A stretch of DNA of 15,432 nucleotides, from assembly GCA_002440825.1 (NCBI GenBank), contig DJVH01000081.1, positions 1-15,432 on the forward strand. The letters run 5' to 3'. The position numbers and the translations under genes are program-made. Positions within the stretch are counted from its first letter, which is position 1. Each line of letters starts with the position of its first letter. Below the pieces are notes generated by a model. The model saw only the letters and a list, made by a program, of their open reading frames with translations. It ran no database searches and was not told the origin of the DNA. The stretch is from Bacteriovoracaceae bacterium UBA6261 (lineage in GTDB: Bacteria; Bdellovibrionota; Bacteriovoracia; Bacteriovoracales; Bacteriovoracaceae). This document shows positions 14,892-15,432 of the stretch, in pieces.

Positions 14892-14911
14892 AACGATTTT
14901 AACGAAGAACC
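14881..14911. repeat. Inverted repeat GGTTCT/AGAACC around the SPFH -35
   Basis: GGTTCT (14881-14886) and AGAACC (14906-14911) are exact complements separated by 19 bases, with further imperfect symmetry inside. The dyad overlaps the -35 element and could be an operator. Confidence 0.35.
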
Positions 14912-14918
14912 AGTTCGC

Positions 14919-14935
14919 CTAAAGCGAGGCTTTAG
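14919..14935 (-). terminator. 3' hairpin after the 106-aa gene, no T-run
   Basis: CTAAAGC and GCTTTAG (7-bp perfect stem, 3-nt loop) begin 2 nt after the TAG stop of the 106-residue gene. Lacking a T-run it is a poor intrinsic terminator, but it could protect the mRNA end or assist termination. Confidence 0.4.
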
Positions 14936-14937
14936 CA

Positions 14938-15258
14938 CTAGTTATCGTACGTTACGACTTTAGAGTTCGTCACATACTCCTGAAGCACATCCATTGAATA
15001 CTCCAGCGCTTGCTGAGCATAAGGGATATTGCTGGCATCTTTAAGGTTTTCAGTAAAGCGGGCTTGCTTGATAAGGGCCGCACACATTCTCATGAATTCT
15101 GCGCTACCTTCAAAATACTCGTCTTCGTTTTCAGTTAGCATAACGTGAGCGAGCATCGTGTTCAGTGAGCGAATGAGTCTTACTTGATTTGGTGTGAGTT
15201 CGCTTCCATCGATCTCGATACGAATCATTCTATCTAAAATTTTCGTTTGTGCTGACAT
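14938..15258 (-). CDS. Acidic helical protein of unknown function (106 aa)
   Basis: No family recognised. The ATG at 15258 has GAGAGGA about 8 nt upstream. The frame stays open to a TTG at 15372, but that start would overlap the tRNA promoter on the other strand and lacks a ribosome site. The protein is almost wholly helical and amphipathic (LTPNQVRLIRSLNTMLAHVM, AEFMRMCAALIKQARF, AQQALEYSMDVLQEYV), mildly acidic, with no signal peptide or membrane segment. It is probably a soluble cytoplasmic protein, perhaps dimeric. It is oriented with the SPFH gene and may share its regulation; the gap between them holds two hairpins and a promoter. Confidence 0.75.
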   Translation of the reverse strand: MSAQTKILDRMIRIEIDGSELTPNQVRLIRSLNTMLAHVMLTENEDEYFEGSAEFMRMCAALIKQARFTENLKDASNIPYAQQALEYSMDVLQEYVTNSKVVTYDN

Positions 15259-15365
15259 AAGAATCATCCTCTCTAATGAGTTGCAGGGGTTCATTAATTC
15301 TTTTATCGCCAGATTTTCAGAAGTATTTAGAATTTTATGTTGGAGCGAATAGTTCGATTTCTTAG

Positions 15366-15394
15366 TGGACAAAGGGATTCAGACATCTTAATAT
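15366..15394 (+). promoter_or_regulatory. Promoter for the initiator tRNA
   Basis: TGGACA (15366-15371, 5 of 6), a 17-bp spacer and TAATAT (15389-15394, 4 of 6) predict a transcript start near 15401, about 9 nt before the mature tRNA end. This is a usual spacing for tRNA genes. Confidence 0.5.
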
Positions 15395-15409
15395 CCCTTT
15401 ATCAAATGT

Positions 15410-15432
15410 CGCGGGATGGAGCAGTCTGGTAG
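15410..15432 (+). tRNA. Initiator tRNA-fMet, 5' 23 bases only (cut by window edge)
   Basis: The last 23 bases match the 5' part of bacterial initiator tRNA: acceptor strand CGCGGGA, TG at positions 8-9, GGAG D-stem strand, and a D-loop with GG then TAG. Initiator hallmarks visible are C at position 1 (unpaired with A72 in initiators) and A at position 11, where elongators have a pyrimidine. From memory it differs from the E. coli initiator at two positions in this stretch. The anticodon lies outside the window, so identity rests on these features. Confidence 0.85.

Noticed and set aside
15259..15372. 38-codon N-terminal extension of the 106-aa gene from a TTG
   Set aside because: No ribosome site, and it overlaps the probable tRNA promoter; the ATG at 15258 has a strong GAGAGGA.
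1..15432. Mobile elements, prophage, CRISPR or toxin-antitoxin genes
   Set aside because: I looked for transposase or integrase motifs, terminal repeats, regularly spaced repeats and paired small toxic genes and found none convincing.

Overview
This 15.4-kb window is ordinary, densely coded bacterial chromosome: 15 protein genes and the first bases of a tRNA. No insertion sequence, phage gene or CRISPR array is visible. By eye the G+C content is in the low 40s percent. Signal peptides and barrel-like proteins ending in an aromatic residue point to a Gram-negative cell. RpoD has a proteobacterial-type long spacer between regions 1.2 and 2. The mix of housekeeping genes and family-less secreted proteins resembles Bdellovibrionota, perhaps Bacteriovoracales. 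That placement is inference; no marker settles it.

Layout. (a) 1-4236, minus: trmB-dnaG-rpoD, a form of the macromolecular-synthesis operon; rpoD runs off the left edge just before sigma region 4. (b) 4377-5183, plus: a secreted protein with a Cys/His/Asp pattern like papain-fold enzymes, sharing a bidirectional terminator with a convergent DegT-family aminotransferase (5217-6341, minus). (c) 6456-6892, minus: two small unknown genes ending at a strong terminator. (d) 7006-9262, minus: a Nudix hydrolase followed by two overlapping genes for exported proteins with an SH3-like N-terminus and a probable beta-barrel. (e) 9396-12600, plus: M50 site-2 protease-like gene, scpA, scpB; then rluB (12718-13842) behind its own promoter, which lies in a perfect inverted repeat. 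(f) 13875-15258, minus: an SPFH/stomatin-family membrane protein and an unknown 106-residue protein. (g) 15410 to the right edge, plus: 5' end of an initiator tRNA.

Functionally the window joins information processing (sigma factor, primase, tRNA and rRNA modification, initiator tRNA), chromosome segregation (ScpAB, partners of SMC) and envelope genes (site-2 protease, SPFH protein, barrel-like proteins, secreted enzyme).

The best leads are regulatory. The divergent Nudix and M50 genes each have an extended -10 element exactly 8 nt before the preferred ATG and no Shine-Dalgarno, as for leaderless mRNAs. The rluB promoter is embedded in a 10-bp perfect dyad. The SPFH gene's ribosome site directly follows a terminator-like hairpin. 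On the protein side, ScpB carries a very long acidic tail, and the secreted putative cysteine hydrolase and the SH3/barrel pair have no family I recognise. No stretch longer than 300 bases lacks a gene; the largest gaps are about 115-140 bases and are described individually.
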